Positions 1 through 15,892 of a stretch of 64,000 nt of DNA are shown here, piece after piece. This DNA comes from Mya arenaria (Eukaryota; Mollusca; Bivalvia; Myida; Myidae). Within the stretch, counting starts at the first letter, position 1, and each line of letters starts with the position of its first letter. Both the position numbers and the translations under genes were made by a program. The stretch is taken from NCBI RefSeq assembly GCF_026914265.1, contig NC_069125.1, positions 67,073,479 to 67,137,478 on the forward strand, given 5' to 3'. Under the pieces are notes generated by a model. That model made no database searches and was not told the DNA's origin. It saw only the letters and a program-made list of their open reading frames with translations.

Positions 1-2782
1 GCTCTTGTGCAGCTCGATGTCATCTTCACCTTTGTTCTATTGACCTAAACATAAATACGGGTCAACCAACCTGTCTTCGAAGTTCGTTGGACGAAGCGCT
101 CTTTAGTTATTGATCAGACTGTGGGTAACGGACTGACAGACAGCCCGATTTATGTATCTGCCGCCATTTGGGACTGTTGTCGTATAAAAATGCACATGCA
201 TGCATATTCACTTGGATTCAAATTTTAATTAAACAAGAGCGCCGCAGAGTTAACCTTTTCGTTTGATGTTGTGTTTCACATACAGACAAGGGGAGTAACT
301 AAATAATCATTAACGGTATGACCCTTGCTGTACATGTGTGTATTGCATCTCACAAAATGTGTATACCAAGTTTCATCCAAATATCTTGAACGGTTTGAGA
401 GTTATGGCCAAGTTTTGGCACTAGGACGCAGGCGACACGACGCAGACACCAACAACACACCCCGACTTGTATTAACAAAAAACAGGCGCAATAAAAGTTA
501 ACACACTAAGAGACATATTACTCCTACTGAACATAAAAAAGTTGATAAACAATTTCAACCAGATGTACAACGCTTTCCTTACCATTTTTTCGATAGACCA
601 TTGAATGCAAAGTTATAGTATGTCAACAAGTTTATGACGATAAACAATTCTGTAAGTCAGTCTGTCTGTCAAAAAATACCAAGACCGATGCAACCCATTT
701 GCATAGTCATTTGAGTAACATACGAGGCTCTCACATCTGACCGTGTTAATCATTACAGGATACCATTACCGGAAATGGTCTGCCGGGTAGTCGTAAACGC
801 TCACATACTTATTCTCAGAATAAAATGTTTGGTTAGTCTTCCAGATTACACGAACGCATATCACATGGTCAGGACTTCTGGACAGTGTTTTATATGATAT
901 GTATGTATGTATACATCTGTTTTTCAAAATGACTGTTGATCTTACAAATAATTATAACCAATTTAATCAAATTCATCAAGCAGTCAACATAACTACATGT
1001 ATTGAATGTTTTATTATAGCAAGGGTACCAACATGTTTATCAAAGGGTAAATAACGAACATATATAAATATAACATTGTACACTTGCGGATATTGTCCAC
1101 ACTGTGCGTGCATTGTTTAAGATTGGATTTGTGTGTATAAAACGATTACAAGTAAACAATAAGTTTCATTTATCCAATAATGAACATATAAATATAACGC
1201 TGTACACTAGGGAATATTGTCTGCATTGTGCATTGTTTAAAATTCGGATGTGTGTGTATAAAGAGATTGAACACTTAAAGATACATCAATGCAGTTCAAG
1301 CACACATTCAGCAGCATCAGATGATTATGAAGTCAATGGCAGAACATTTTAATAGAAAAAGGCAGTGTTCTGTAAGATTATAAACAATATGGATTTCTTG
1401 CTAACATAGACACCACAGCATTACCTATTGGTTTGATATGTCAAGTAACACCATTGATGTGCAATTTTGTTACAATCAACAAATGAACTCTCCTAAATAT
1501 TGGAACAAAAACAAAACAGAAATACCATAATTATATATACAGCATAAACATAAAATGTAAATCATGTAAAACATTCATTTGGTCAATCACAGTAAAAATG
1601 GTTAAGTGCAAGTAAAATGCGCATTTGTTCTTTGACGAATGTTTATATGAAGAATTTTGACAATAAGTAATACAAGAAAAAAGAGTAAAATATGTCAAGT
1701 ATTGCAGACGATGAAATTGCTCAACAAAATATCTTGAGACCGTTAAAAATAGTATTGTCAAACTATGTAAAATAAAGAGATTCACAGTTGGCTAGAAAGC
1801 AATACATAAACAAATGACTTGGAAATAATGGAAACAAAACAAGAAAGTCAGGGACCCAGTCACTGACCTACCACTAACCGAATGGACAAGGAATTGGCCC
1901 CGTCAATTTACACACACCGATTCGACATTATAAATAATTTAGAACATATCATTAAACGTGAAGCAACAGTCTCATAACCACAAAACCGCCAAACACATAC
2001 AACGCTTTCTTAGAAAGCATCGTCAACAACAACAGCATCAACAACAACAAAAAACAACAATAGGAAAAACGTATACTTCAACCAAGTCTTGGAATCAGCA
2101 AAAATAACCCTATTTCGAGTATATTGATAAAGTGTACCCTATGTGTTGTACTCCAAAAGTACAGTGGCACAATCAAAAATCGAATATAGGTATATATCCG
2201 TAAACGAGCACGTGAACGGCAAAAATAAACGGTCCTATAATACAAATATTTAAGGTAATCACCCTAACCATGAGAAATAATAACTACATTGTTTGTTCTA
2301 TTTTTGGAAAGATTTCCCTTTTTTACATATTTTAACCACTGGTTAAATTAATAATGTTGTGAGAAAGAACAATCTAAGAGTGCTAGTAATAACAGACTCG
2401 TAACTGTAAATAATTTAGCAACATATGCTTGCATTAATCACACAAAACAGCATGAATAACAGTATATTTCCTAAACGACATTACGCCAGAACATTTACCA
2501 TGCGATGATTCTACATGACATGGTGCTATGGGATTAGGTTCCAAATTCACTTTTCACTGTGTTAAAAGCACACGCATATAATGCATAGAAGAAGCAACAT
2601 GGTAAAACCCATCCATTAGAATATATCTAATTTAGGAAAATATATGAAGTCTAAATGTAGTAAATATCATGGTCAAAAGTTGCAACATAATTAAGTCTAG
2701 ACCAAACCGATCCATTTCGAGGCACATACAACATGCATATATCACGCCACCAGCAGCCTACCAATCACATTAAAGCAGCAGA
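1..2782. other. intergenic stretch without a recognised gene
   Basis: No coding exon could be supported in this stretch on either strand. All open frames are short, AT-rich and without recognisable domains. At about 300-450 there is a block (precise limits unclear) resembling mollusc interspersed repeats, with phrases such as 'ccaagtttcatccaaat' and 'gagttatggccaag'. A diverged tandem duplication is listed separately at 1060-1272. A short CAA-rich run lies near 2025-2065. Confidence 0.6.
1060..1272. repeat. diverged tandem duplication, period about 125 bp
   Basis: The block starting at 1060 (tataaatataac, then gtacac, then gcattgtttaa, then gtgtgtataaa) is repeated from about 1185 with scattered substitutions and small gaps. 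Two copies only. It is noncoding; the frame spanning it is a by-product of the duplication. Confidence 0.7.
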
Positions 2783-3382
2783 TTAATCACCTGCGGTGGC
2801 ATTAATAACAGTGGGAAATAAAGCATTGTTCGTAGAATTGTATTGAAAATACGCTCCGTTTTCCCTATGGGTCCCGTTCTGCTGTAGCACTGACAGTCCA
2901 ATATCATTGAACACGGGTAATTCAGAGACATCGCCTCTGCCATTTGTTGAGCTTATGGACGGTGTACCGAGTACAAGGCACACGACCAACACAACCAACA
3001 TAACCATCAACATGAAGAACACCAGACCAACCAGCAACCGCGCACGAATGGAATAGACTTGTCTCTCATCATTCGACGTCCTCTTAGCTGAAATGTCTTC
3101 ATTTCCTTCATGAACGTTGCCTTTGGTGACCACTATGTCCACTTGGTTCCGATCGGTGGGCTTAAAGAGCATGGTGGAATATCGTCGCCCGTCGTACGTT
3201 CTCGTCACCACAAGCTCGTTGTTTGACGATATAAAACTGTTCACAGAATAATTGTTCACAAGTCTTTCCCTGTCACGCAGTTCGTCTATATCCAGATACA
3301 TTTCGCTGTTGTTCACTGAGTAATTGTCAAAATATATAGCTTTTCGGAAGCACTTTGAACTGCCTACATTCTTGTTTGACAT
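2783..3382 (-). CDS. orphan single-pass membrane protein, 199 aa
   Basis: I do not recognise the family. The frame is a single uninterrupted coding exon. The start is well supported because an in-frame TGA lies just upstream of the ATG, and a candidate 3' splice site (TTTTTGTTTCAG) lies about 80 bases upstream, so a 5' UTR exon is likely. The protein has a hydrophilic N-terminal part (residues 1-113) with Asp/Glu/Arg-rich stretches, one strong hydrophobic segment at about 116-139 preceded by SIRARL, and a short C-terminal tail with three N-glycosylation sequons (NGT 169, NST 182, NAT 194). The basic residues before the segment predict an internal N-terminus and an extracellular or lumenal C-terminus, i.e. 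a type II-like topology without signal peptide. The function is unknown. It could be a lineage-specific surface protein. I am fairly sure that it is coding and unsure of its role. Confidence 0.65.
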   Translation of the reverse strand: MSNKNVGSSKCFRKAIYFDNYSVNNSEMYLDIDELRDRERLVNNYSVNSFISSNNELVVTRTYDGRRYSTMLFKPTDRNQVDIVVTKGNVHEGNEDISAKRTSNDERQVYSIRARLLVGLVFFMLMVMLVVLVVCLVLGTPSISSTNGRGDVSELPVFNDIGLSVLQQNGTHRENGAYFQYNSTNNALFPTVINATAGD

Positions 3383-3462
3383 GAGTCACCTTTTTCATCC
3401 AGCATGTAGAACAGATAGCGTTGTATTGTCTCTAGTGCAAAAATCATCTTCTGTTATGTGCA
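3383..3462 (-). other. probable 5' UTR exon segment of the 199-aa membrane protein gene
   Basis: On the minus strand a pyrimidine-rich acceptor (TTTTTGTTTCAG) ends at 3463, followed by 80 bases leading to the ATG at 3382. An in-frame stop immediately before the ATG shows that this segment is untranslated. No upstream donor was identified. Confidence 0.4.
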
Positions 3463-3735
3463 CTGAAACAAAAATATGATATACAATTTCAGCATGATTC
3501 ATAAGTTCATATGATCGATCTTTTCGGAGACCATCACTAAGTTCCAATGATAAGCAATGTCAGATCCCACCTATAGGGGATCGTCTGCCACCTCCAGATT
3601 TCTATCCGAATCTAGACGCCCGCCGCAGCTCCATGGTACAAATATGATAATAGCATCAACCGCAACTTGATTGACGATCAAACGCTTCATTTATTATAGA
3701 AATTTTAATCTAAACTCGAAGAACAAATACATTAA

Positions 3736-4736
3736 AGGGACTAGACACCAGATGGTCAAAATCGGCAGACAGTATTTTCTCAAAACAAGCCTAGAATTTC
3801 CAATACGATTTTGTATGGGGCCGATAATACATCATTTTACATGATTAAAATAATAATTCGTCGCGGTCTCAGCTGAGTTTACCCGTTTAAAAATAGCGTA
3901 TAATAGTTTTCCAGCTTATAGTGTGTACATTTACCTTGTGAAATTCAGGTGTTTAGTACTGATAAACAAACCGAAGCTATTTTAATTTACTTGGATTTAC
4001 GTGGTAGATAAACCCAGTAATTTTGAATTGGAAAAATGCGCAAAAAATGCGAAAGATTATAAGTATCTTCCATGGCCGAGAGTGTAAGATAGGTTCATCC
4101 CGATCCGAGCGTAGGGTGTTTTGCTGAAACGAGGTTTACCGCAAAACACCCTGCGCGAGGGTCGGGATGAACCTATCTTACACGAGCGGCTATGGTAGAT
4201 GCTTTTTCTCCCACCTCAGTTAAACAAAGTTAAGTAAAAATGTATTTTTTGCTGGAACTCTTTTGTGCTTAGTGAAAATAATTGCGCATGGATATGCGAT
4301 AATTCGTGGTTGTCATGGATATGCGCGCAATGATTCGGATGATGTGTATAGTCAAATCGGTCTTTAAATAGTCCAAAGAGAGTGAAGCATTATTTCTTGA
4401 AAGGTGCGTGAAAACTGTTTTATGGTGACATTTGAAGCGAGAAATAATTAACAAGCGTTCTAAATATTGCCACAAGAAAATGTTTCCATGATGCTACAGA
4501 CGACAGTCATTAACGAGGGAGGTAATTACAATGTGGTGAGCATTGAAAAGAAATTCCATACGGGCATTTTATCTTCGCCCGTGGGCAAGATAAGAATTTC
4601 TAGCATGGTAAAATTATTGGATCTACTTATCTGAGGTGGGAGAAACATGTGTCGGAATCAACGTGGTGCAGCAGTAATCAATTTTATGCATGTTTTTGAC
4701 ATTTCTTGCAATTGTATCATCTGGAGTCTATGCCCT
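3736..4736. repeat. TTAA-flanked MITE of about 1.0 kb
   Basis: Terminal inverted repeats AGGGACTAGACACCAGATGG and AGGGCATAGACTCCAGATGA (the latter read on the minus strand) are flanked on both sides by TTAA (3732-3735 and 4737-4740), the target-site duplication of piggyBac-type transposition. There is no coding capacity. A second inverted pair, CTCCCACCTCA near 4208 and TGAGGTGGGAG near 4633, together with the hairpin at 4080-4182, suggests a further element nested inside. Confidence 0.7.
4080..4182. repeat. long imperfect palindrome (hairpin)
   Basis: GTGTAAGATAGGTTCATCCC at the left is matched by its reverse complement at the right, with further pairing through AGGGTGTTTTGC. The arms are about 48 bases each around a few unpaired bases. 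It lies inside the TTAA-flanked element and is probably part of a nested foldback repeat. Confidence 0.75.
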
Positions 4737-4741
4737 TTAAT

Positions 4742-6789
4742 CAGTGAAACAGAGCATTGAACATTTGTAAACGAGTGAGGCAGTTATATAACATTCGATT
4801 AAGGTTGGGCTGCAACACACAGATCAGTTATTTGACTGTGTGTCCAACGAAGCATGCAATCTAGTATATGGACCCAATTTAAGTCACATGAATGTAAACC
4901 AAGTATGAATTTTGCACATGCAACCAAATTTATATAACTGGTTAAAATCATTGGATTGGTCAAACTATTTGTAAAGTTAGCCAAAACGTTAATTCATTGG
5001 TCAATAATTAAGTGTGACTATTACCAAATTAAATGTGCAAGCTAGGCTAAAGATCACATGTGGACAACTTATCAAAGTTAATACAATCAGCTACTTGGGT
5101 TTAATAAGTTGCACATGGGTTTTGTGTTGCTTCGCCCAACAAATATACTGGTATGCCCAATGACCGTTTGTGATTTTTTGACAATCTTTGAATGAACTCT
5201 AGTGTCGCGCGTGTCAAAAAAAGTATGATGGCCAGAATGATGGAACTACAGAAATATTAACCAGCATGTGAGAGTCATTCTCGTACACCAGAGTGATGGC
5301 GCTATGCGTTAAATTTATCATTATCAAACCTCTGATGAATGAGAATGTGCACTTGTGGTATAGCGTGTGACCGCCTACTGTATTTGTATTAGTATAGTTA
5401 TGAACCTTGACTTAATATTAAAAACACGGCAAATACAGCTAGGAATTTCTCTCACTTCTTTCTCAATAAGTAAGAGCTTACGTCATGAAACTTGATAGGA
5501 AAAATAACAATATACTGAGTTGTGGGGTTTAATGTTTGGCAGTACTCGCCGAGATATCGCCATTGTGTAGACCTAATCCTTGAACTTTTAATATTTTTTT
5601 GAACATATGCTGCCGTAAACGGGAGACGTCAGTTTCTAGTTAATTTTAAAAACGTGGCGAATACATCAATTCGTGGGGTTTTTTTAATACAAATTTATAA
5701 CGAATTGGCACACCTATACTTTACTTAACTATTTTCTAGTTAATTTTGGAAATGTGGCGAACACTTCAATTCGTTTTGTTTTTTTACAAATTGATAACGA
5801 ATTGGCACACCTCTACTTAGCCTTTTACAGTGTATTTATATTAGTATAATATATATATGAATAACGTTACTGCGTTAACACTGAACATGGTATGACATTG
5901 TGTTCACGTCACACGAGATCCGAACATACCATGAATATCGGAAAAAGGCGAAGGATTATCAAATCTAACCTTAGAGTAATTAACGAAAATCAGGTCAAGA
6001 TTTCAATTTGACAGGAATAAACTGACTGTTGGTCCCAGCAACTATGAATCATTCTTTCAACAAATAAATTAATATTTTCTTGAAAAACATACATACTTTA
6101 GGTGTATGATGCAATACTACGGACCTTACTCTGACCATGACATCAGCATGTTAGATGTTGTAGAAATTAAAAATAGGTCGATTTATTACTGAACTGAAGA
6201 CAATGAGTTTAAACGGCACAATTATTTTCCGAGCGAATAGTTAATCTTAAAAACTGTACTCACGTTCGTTTGTTTTTTCTTGTTCGTGTCTGTTATGATC
6301 TCTGCTGTTACAAGAAACTGGTTGAAACTGGTGTAAACCTGCTGGTATAATAAATACGCCATTCATTACTCATTATATGAGTTTGGTGCCCAGCTTCATT
6401 TTTTAGTAAAGAGATGAGGTAGGGGACCACGATTATGCTAATAACTTTCGGTTTGTGGCAGATTATACATATTAACTTTTGGTTTGACGGCATAACAAAA
6501 ATATTGACGTCACACCATTTGCAATAATATCCCGCCACTAAAAAGGTATATCGGAATAGTTTAAAAAGTACACACGTCATGCAGTGTCCACGAATAATTA
6601 ACTAATACATAATTTATTCATTCACGTAGCCGATATATAATTATATATTATGAATAGAAATCTATATACACGTGTTCAGTAACGCAAATGTTCTTAACTT
6701 AGTATGCCCACTTAGGATAAACAGATGCTTTTTATACAACACAATAATTCGAGTTCCGACAAAATGATAAATCTTATTTGATATTTAAT
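4742..6789. other. intergenic, no gene seen
   Basis: No supportable exon, RNA gene or clear transposon terminus was seen apart from the 100-bp tandem duplication listed separately. The sequence is AT-rich, with stop codons in all frames. Confidence 0.5.
5634..5817. repeat. tandem duplication, period exactly 100 bp
   Basis: TTCTAGTTAATTTT occurs at 5634 and again at 5734. Both copies continue through GTGGCGAA, TCAATTCGT and AACGAATTGGCACACCT with a few substitutions. Two copies, noncoding. Confidence 0.8.
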
Positions 6790-6790
6790 A

Positions 6791-7074
6791 AGGCCAAAAA
6801 AATCTTTGTTTCCACTTACATTACCAAAAATAGGGTCGCTAGGTAGGCAATTGTTTTGTCGAGAACCCGTATTTCTGGTCTATGTCAGGGTGTATTGCTA
6901 TTGTAGAAAGTTTTCCGAATAAATTGGTCAAATTTTAACATGTTCACTCATTAATTAACATTTTTTAGGAAATTACGAACAAAAATACTCACTTCGGCAA
7001 AAAAGTGTGGGGTCGATAGGGGTAAAAAAATAGGGTCGGTCTGGTTAGTGCAAACAATTATTTTTTTTACGCCT
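6791..7074. repeat. short MITE with AGGC... inverted ends
   Basis: The left end reads AGGCCAAAAAAATCTTTGTT and continues to a TAGGGTCG motif. The right end is its imperfect reverse complement (AGGCGTAAAAAAAATAATTG on the minus strand, followed by the TAGGGTCG complement). Length is 284 bp. A related right half recurs at about 28480-28557 (AGGGTAGGTCGGG ... TTTTTTTTGGCC). Confidence 0.55.
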
Positions 7075-8153
7075 AAACGACTTTAAAATCATTTTCGCCA
7101 TGGCTAGAGAAACAAAACAAACAAACAGAACAAGACTAAATATTTGCAATTTGAGTTGGCTGAACTCCATTGGCACTAATACAAAACTTTCACATTTTAC
7201 CTAAGGGCAGGTTCAACTATGTACAGTATGACTTTTACCTCGTGTCTTTTTTGGTAGTAGTTTGTACAACACGAGTGAACTCAGAATAAGATTGTGCATA
7301 TAAGGGTCAACAAAAGCTACCGATGTTTTGATTCAATGTTTTGCAACATTTTAAAGCCATACAAACGCACGTGGTACAAACATTTAAATACAACATTTTA
7401 AGAATGTTTATTTGAAACATTTCTAAAATAGTTTTTAAAACATTTCATGAAATCGTTTTAACTTGTATATCACACCCCACTTAAACCAAAATACTTTTCT
7501 ACAATATAACTGTACTTTTGGGCAATTTTGATATCATATAGAGTAAAATAATGATAAAATTAAGTGTTTTCATATTCAATACCGGGAAAACTCTTTTTCT
7601 TGTTAAAAAATATGAGCGAGTCCCTTAAAGGTTTCACAAACGTGACGTTACCTGGACAGTGTGTTTGTCAGGTCGGTCTCACATCTTGGCATGCATCCGA
7701 ATTCAACATCACTCCAGGTCGGTGTGCTATAGTCTCCGGTCCTGACAACATTTGTACTCAGTTTGTGGAAGATACCGAAAATGAAATGACTGAATTTTGG
7801 GCGTTATTCTAAAGCTAAGCCAGTACAACATCAAACACACACATACATGTACATAATGATGTTCATACAAGGGTACAGTGTTGAGCTGGATTCGGAGCTT
7901 CATGGCCAGTCACGGTAAGTAAATATCTTGACCCCATAGAATCAAGACCCCCGGTCATTATTTTTTAGAAAAAAAAATGACTCCTTTCCAATCGCATCTG
8001 TAAAAAAGTGACCCCACCAAAAAGAACAAAATACCTTATATTGTATATGAAATAAATATATACACTTGGTCAGCAAGTCTTAGTAGTACAGCTGGTATAT
8101 TGGTGCAGCTATAGCGGTTGATACTACATGTTTGTACTTTTGTAACTTTGGGT
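7075..8153. other. intergenic, no gene seen
   Basis: The only frame of note (about 7564-7812, plus) has no domain, no credible splice sites and no coding-like composition beyond 60 codons. I see nothing else in the stretch. Confidence 0.45.
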
Positions 8154-8245
8154 GATGATGATGATGATGATGATGATGATGTTGTGGCTGATGCTGTTGT
8201 TGTTGTTGTTGTTGCTGCTGCTGCTGATGATGATGATGATGGTGA
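8154..8245. repeat. GAT/GTT/GCT trinucleotide microsatellite
   Basis: A run of GAT triplets near 8154-8180 is followed by GTT and GCT triplets near 8190-8225 and further GAT triplets to about 8245. On the minus strand this reads as serine, threonine and alanine runs, but no real exon could be supported around it. Confidence 0.85.
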
Positions 8246-8427
8246 TGATTCTTCCACATGAGCCCTCTCCTTTTCTAGTTTTACTATTAACATATATGGG
8301 ATTGGATCAGATCTAGTCGGAATCAAAATCCAGCAGTCGCTAAAATATCTCCTCATAACCTGATAGAAGTACACTTTTTAAGCGAAGTACTCACATACAA
8401 CATGCCAACATGCCCCATGGCCATCAG

Positions 8428-8509
8428 CTAGCAAGAAGAAGAAGAAGATGCAGAAGAAGAAGAAGAAGCAGAAGCAGAAGAAGAAGAAGAAGAAGAAGAA
8501 GAAGAAGCA

Positions 8510-8602
<93 letters not shown>
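8428..8602. repeat. compound GAA and AT microsatellite
   Basis: A purine tract of GAA/CAGAAG triplets (8428-8509) runs into about 45 uninterrupted AT dinucleotides (8512-8602). The block produces spurious open frames on both strands (Tyr-Ile, Arg or Phe runs) that should not be annotated as genes. Confidence 0.95.
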
Positions 8603-8608
<6 letters not shown>

Positions 8609-9536
8609 TTCAGTCAATGTGATGTATATATTTGGCATTTCTTGAAAGCTTATTATTTATAACAAGGAAGCTAGCCAATCAGCTAGCACTGGCTAGCGGA
8701 AGTCATGCATCGTTTTTTCTGGAACTAGACACCCATTTGTTTTCCTTCAACAGAGTGTCGATCTCTGACGTTTATTTTAGACTGTATTAACCTCTGAAAA
8801 TTGACCCCAGTACTTATCAAAAAGTAACACTGATCAGTCTTCAACAATTGTTCTAATCAAAAATTAAATGTTGTCTAAGTCAAATTCCAACGTTTACCAA
8901 TGTCTCAAGGGGTAAAAATTTAATGTTACATCGGCGGGAACATTAATTTGGGACTTCAGGCAGCAGAAGATAATCACCGTAGAAATGGACTCGGTTGTTT
9001 TTCACTTCTGACCCCGACTTATAAACCGTAATTGGACAAGGGGTGGATTTTTGACAACATATTTGCATATTTCGTATGGAGCCCGACCCGTAGGTCACCC
9101 TTTTCTTCGCCTTCTTCCAAATAATACGCAAGGCTTACTCTGTAGCATCGTCGCATATGAACACTATGAACAAGGTCGTTCTGACACGTGAAACGTTAAA
9201 AGAAGAAGCTTTCAGACAGCAGCTGCAATTAAGATAGTGGAAAGCGCTTCCCTCTGGTATTAAGGAATGTAAAACAAGGGCAATTTAAGTTTCAAAAAGG
9301 CACTCAAAACTTACAATATTTTACTGAAGTATATTGGAACTGATTACCTATAACATCAAATTGATACACGAAGACAATATGTTAAATATTTATATAGTTT
9401 TTATGACAACTGTTTGGAGTATTTTTAATGTAATGTGGCGGTTTTCCTGCAGAATGGTAGCATACATCGCATGCTTTGGGCGCGCTTGTTGAGAACGGCC
9501 GGATGCATACATGGGATGTCTATGGCACGGCGGCAT
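8603..9536. other. intergenic, no gene seen
   Basis: There is a short local direct repeat of GCTAGC near 8672-8697. The frame at 8943-9131 (minus) has no recognisable domain. Nothing else is supported. Confidence 0.45.
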
Positions 9537-10269
9537 TTATTGGAGCCATAACATTTTGTTATGTGTTGAAAATGCTCCAACGCGTCTTCCGTTATAGTGC
9601 CAATGAGTGGAATATGGATGTAAACAGTGAGTATGGTTTCTTATTTTTCATTTTTAGAGGTTTATACCAGTAAATTTAAAAAAAAGGAGAATGTAGTTCC
9701 ACATAGGAATGGCCATGAGTTGTTCTAAAGGTAAAAGTTCTGAATAAAATTTAATATCTGATCGTCTAGAACTTGCATAACCCAATTCGTTTCCTAATAA
9801 ATTACTATTCATGAGCACCACAACCTATTCATTGGCACCACAACGTTCAGAAAATCGAGCATAGTGCAGCAAGTATAACAAATAAAGTTCTAAAATTTGT
9901 AACGCGGCAACCTTTTGTCAATAAAAAAGCCACACACATGTAAAGAAGATACTTAAACATAAGGTATGTGAACAATTCTCACGAAAATCCAGATTTTTAC
10001 GTTGTCAACACTTACGTCTAGCAAGTTATGCAAGTTCTAGACGATCAGATATTAAATTTTATTCAGAACTTTTACCTTTAGAACAACTCATGGCCATTCC
10101 TATGTGGAACTACATTCTCCAATTTTTTTAATTTACTGGTATAAACCTCTAAAAATGAAAAATAAGAAACCATACTCACTGTTTACATCCATATTCCACT
10201 CATTGGCACTATAACGGAAGACGCGTTGGAGCATTTTCAACACATAACAAAATGTTATGGCTCCAATGA
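9537..10269. repeat. near-identical inverted duplication (arms ~240 bp, loop ~250 bp)
   Basis: The segment from 9537 (ATTGGAGCCATAACATTTTG) to about 9777 (AGAACTTGCATAA) is repeated in reverse complement from 10269 down to about 10029. By eye the arms differ only in an A-rich stretch near 9681-9690, so identity is about 98-99 percent. Each arm contains the 3' half of the same coding-like exon, its GTGAGT donor and about 140 bp of following intron-like sequence. The central spacer is unrelated, AT-rich sequence. The arms are far more alike than any other repeat pair in the window, so the duplication is recent, maintained by gene conversion, or an assembly artefact. Confidence 0.9.
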
Positions 10270-10354
10270 TTACCCGGCGTGTAAAGGTTTGTGTGCGATA
10301 CGGTATATCTTCACCAGTTTTATCACGTACATTTATTTGGACTAAACCTAACTC
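10180..10354 (-). CDS. orphan internal exon of an unrecognised gene, 58 codons
   Basis: On the minus strand an acceptor (CCTTTCCACAG) is followed by 58 open codons in phase 0 and then a strong donor (A|GTGAGTATGG). The peptide contains DKTGEDIPYRTQTFTRRVII, then a hydrophobic run (GAITFCYVLKML) and QRVFRYSANEWNMDVN. The codons look conserved and non-repetitive, but I recognise no family and found no neighbouring exons, so this may be an isolated exon of a gene with long introns or a pseudogene fragment. Its 3' half is duplicated in inverted orientation at 9537-9627, where a different open sequence precedes it. Bases 10325-10345 match the terminus of the TAGTC element family (see findings), so part of the exon may be transposon-derived. 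Confidence 0.4.
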
Positions 10355-10659
10355 CTGTGGAAAGGAACAAGTTGCTTTTTATAATTAAAACCATTGGGTG
10401 CCTCAGAGCTTCTCGTCTTTAATTGTGAAAATTGTTGTCTGCTACGCTGCGAGATATCAACACATGTTTAACGAATAACAACTTATATTCCTGATGGTAT
10501 ATAGTATATTTTACTTTAGTATATTGATCAGTCATGTTGTTTTTATTCGCGTCTGCTTTATAAGTCACGAAACTAAGAAGATAATAGAATAATGATGTCC
10601 ATATGAATTGCTCTTATTTTCGGATATTCTGATATTTGGATAGGTGACACATATGGGAT

Positions 10660-10814
10660 TTCAACAAACTGCACAGTTTGAGTTCTAAATCCCACCCTTT
10701 GAGCAGTGAATTTTTGTTCACTTCCAAGTTTCGGAAATGTTCAAAGTACCCAACTTCTTTTGTTGAAGTCCAAACTAGGACAAATTCAATCCAGTTTAGA
10801 TCACTGTTGGGTAT
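10660..10814. other. cluster of small hairpins, no gene
   Basis: Several short inverted repeats follow one another, for example AAACTGCACAGTTT, AGTGAA...TTCACT and CAACTTC...GAAGT. The block lies beside the 83-bp TAGTC element. No coding potential is seen. Confidence 0.35.
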
Positions 10815-10897
10815 TAGTCCAAATTATCCATTTTAAACATAAAATATCTTGAATACAATTTCAATATCCCCCCCCCCCCGTCTATTATTTTAGACTA
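10815..10897 (-). mobile_element. 83-bp TAGTC-end MITE with 10-bp target-site duplication
   Basis: The element begins TAGTCCAAATTAT and ends ATTATTTTAGACTA, so both ends read TAGTCYAAA inward. It is flanked by TGTTGGGTAT (10805-10814) and TGTCGGGTAT (10898-10907), a 10-bp direct repeat with one mismatch. Relative to the 2254-bp copy at 29387 it is in reverse orientation. A C13 homopolymer lies inside. It is nonautonomous. Confidence 0.75.
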
Positions 10898-10907
10898 TGT
10901 CGGGTAT

Positions 10908-15892
<4,985 letters not shown>

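Noticed and set aside
7564-7812. 82-codon plus frame with several Cys
   Set aside because: No domain, splice signals or neighbouring exons; length is compatible with chance.
8036-8374. 112-codon minus frame with Ser/Thr/Ala runs and a plausible acceptor before VMRRYFSDCWILIP
   Set aside because: Half of it is trinucleotide microsatellite, and the remainder matches no family I know; no partner exons were found.
8378-8645. Open frames encoding Tyr-Ile, Arg or Phe runs on both strands
   Set aside because: They are translations of the GAA and AT microsatellite, with no flanking coding sequence.
9476-9673. Plus-strand frame through the left arm of the inverted duplication as an independent gene
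   Set aside because: It lacks a credible start, and its second half is a copy of the minus-strand exon at 10180-10354; treated as a duplicated fragment.
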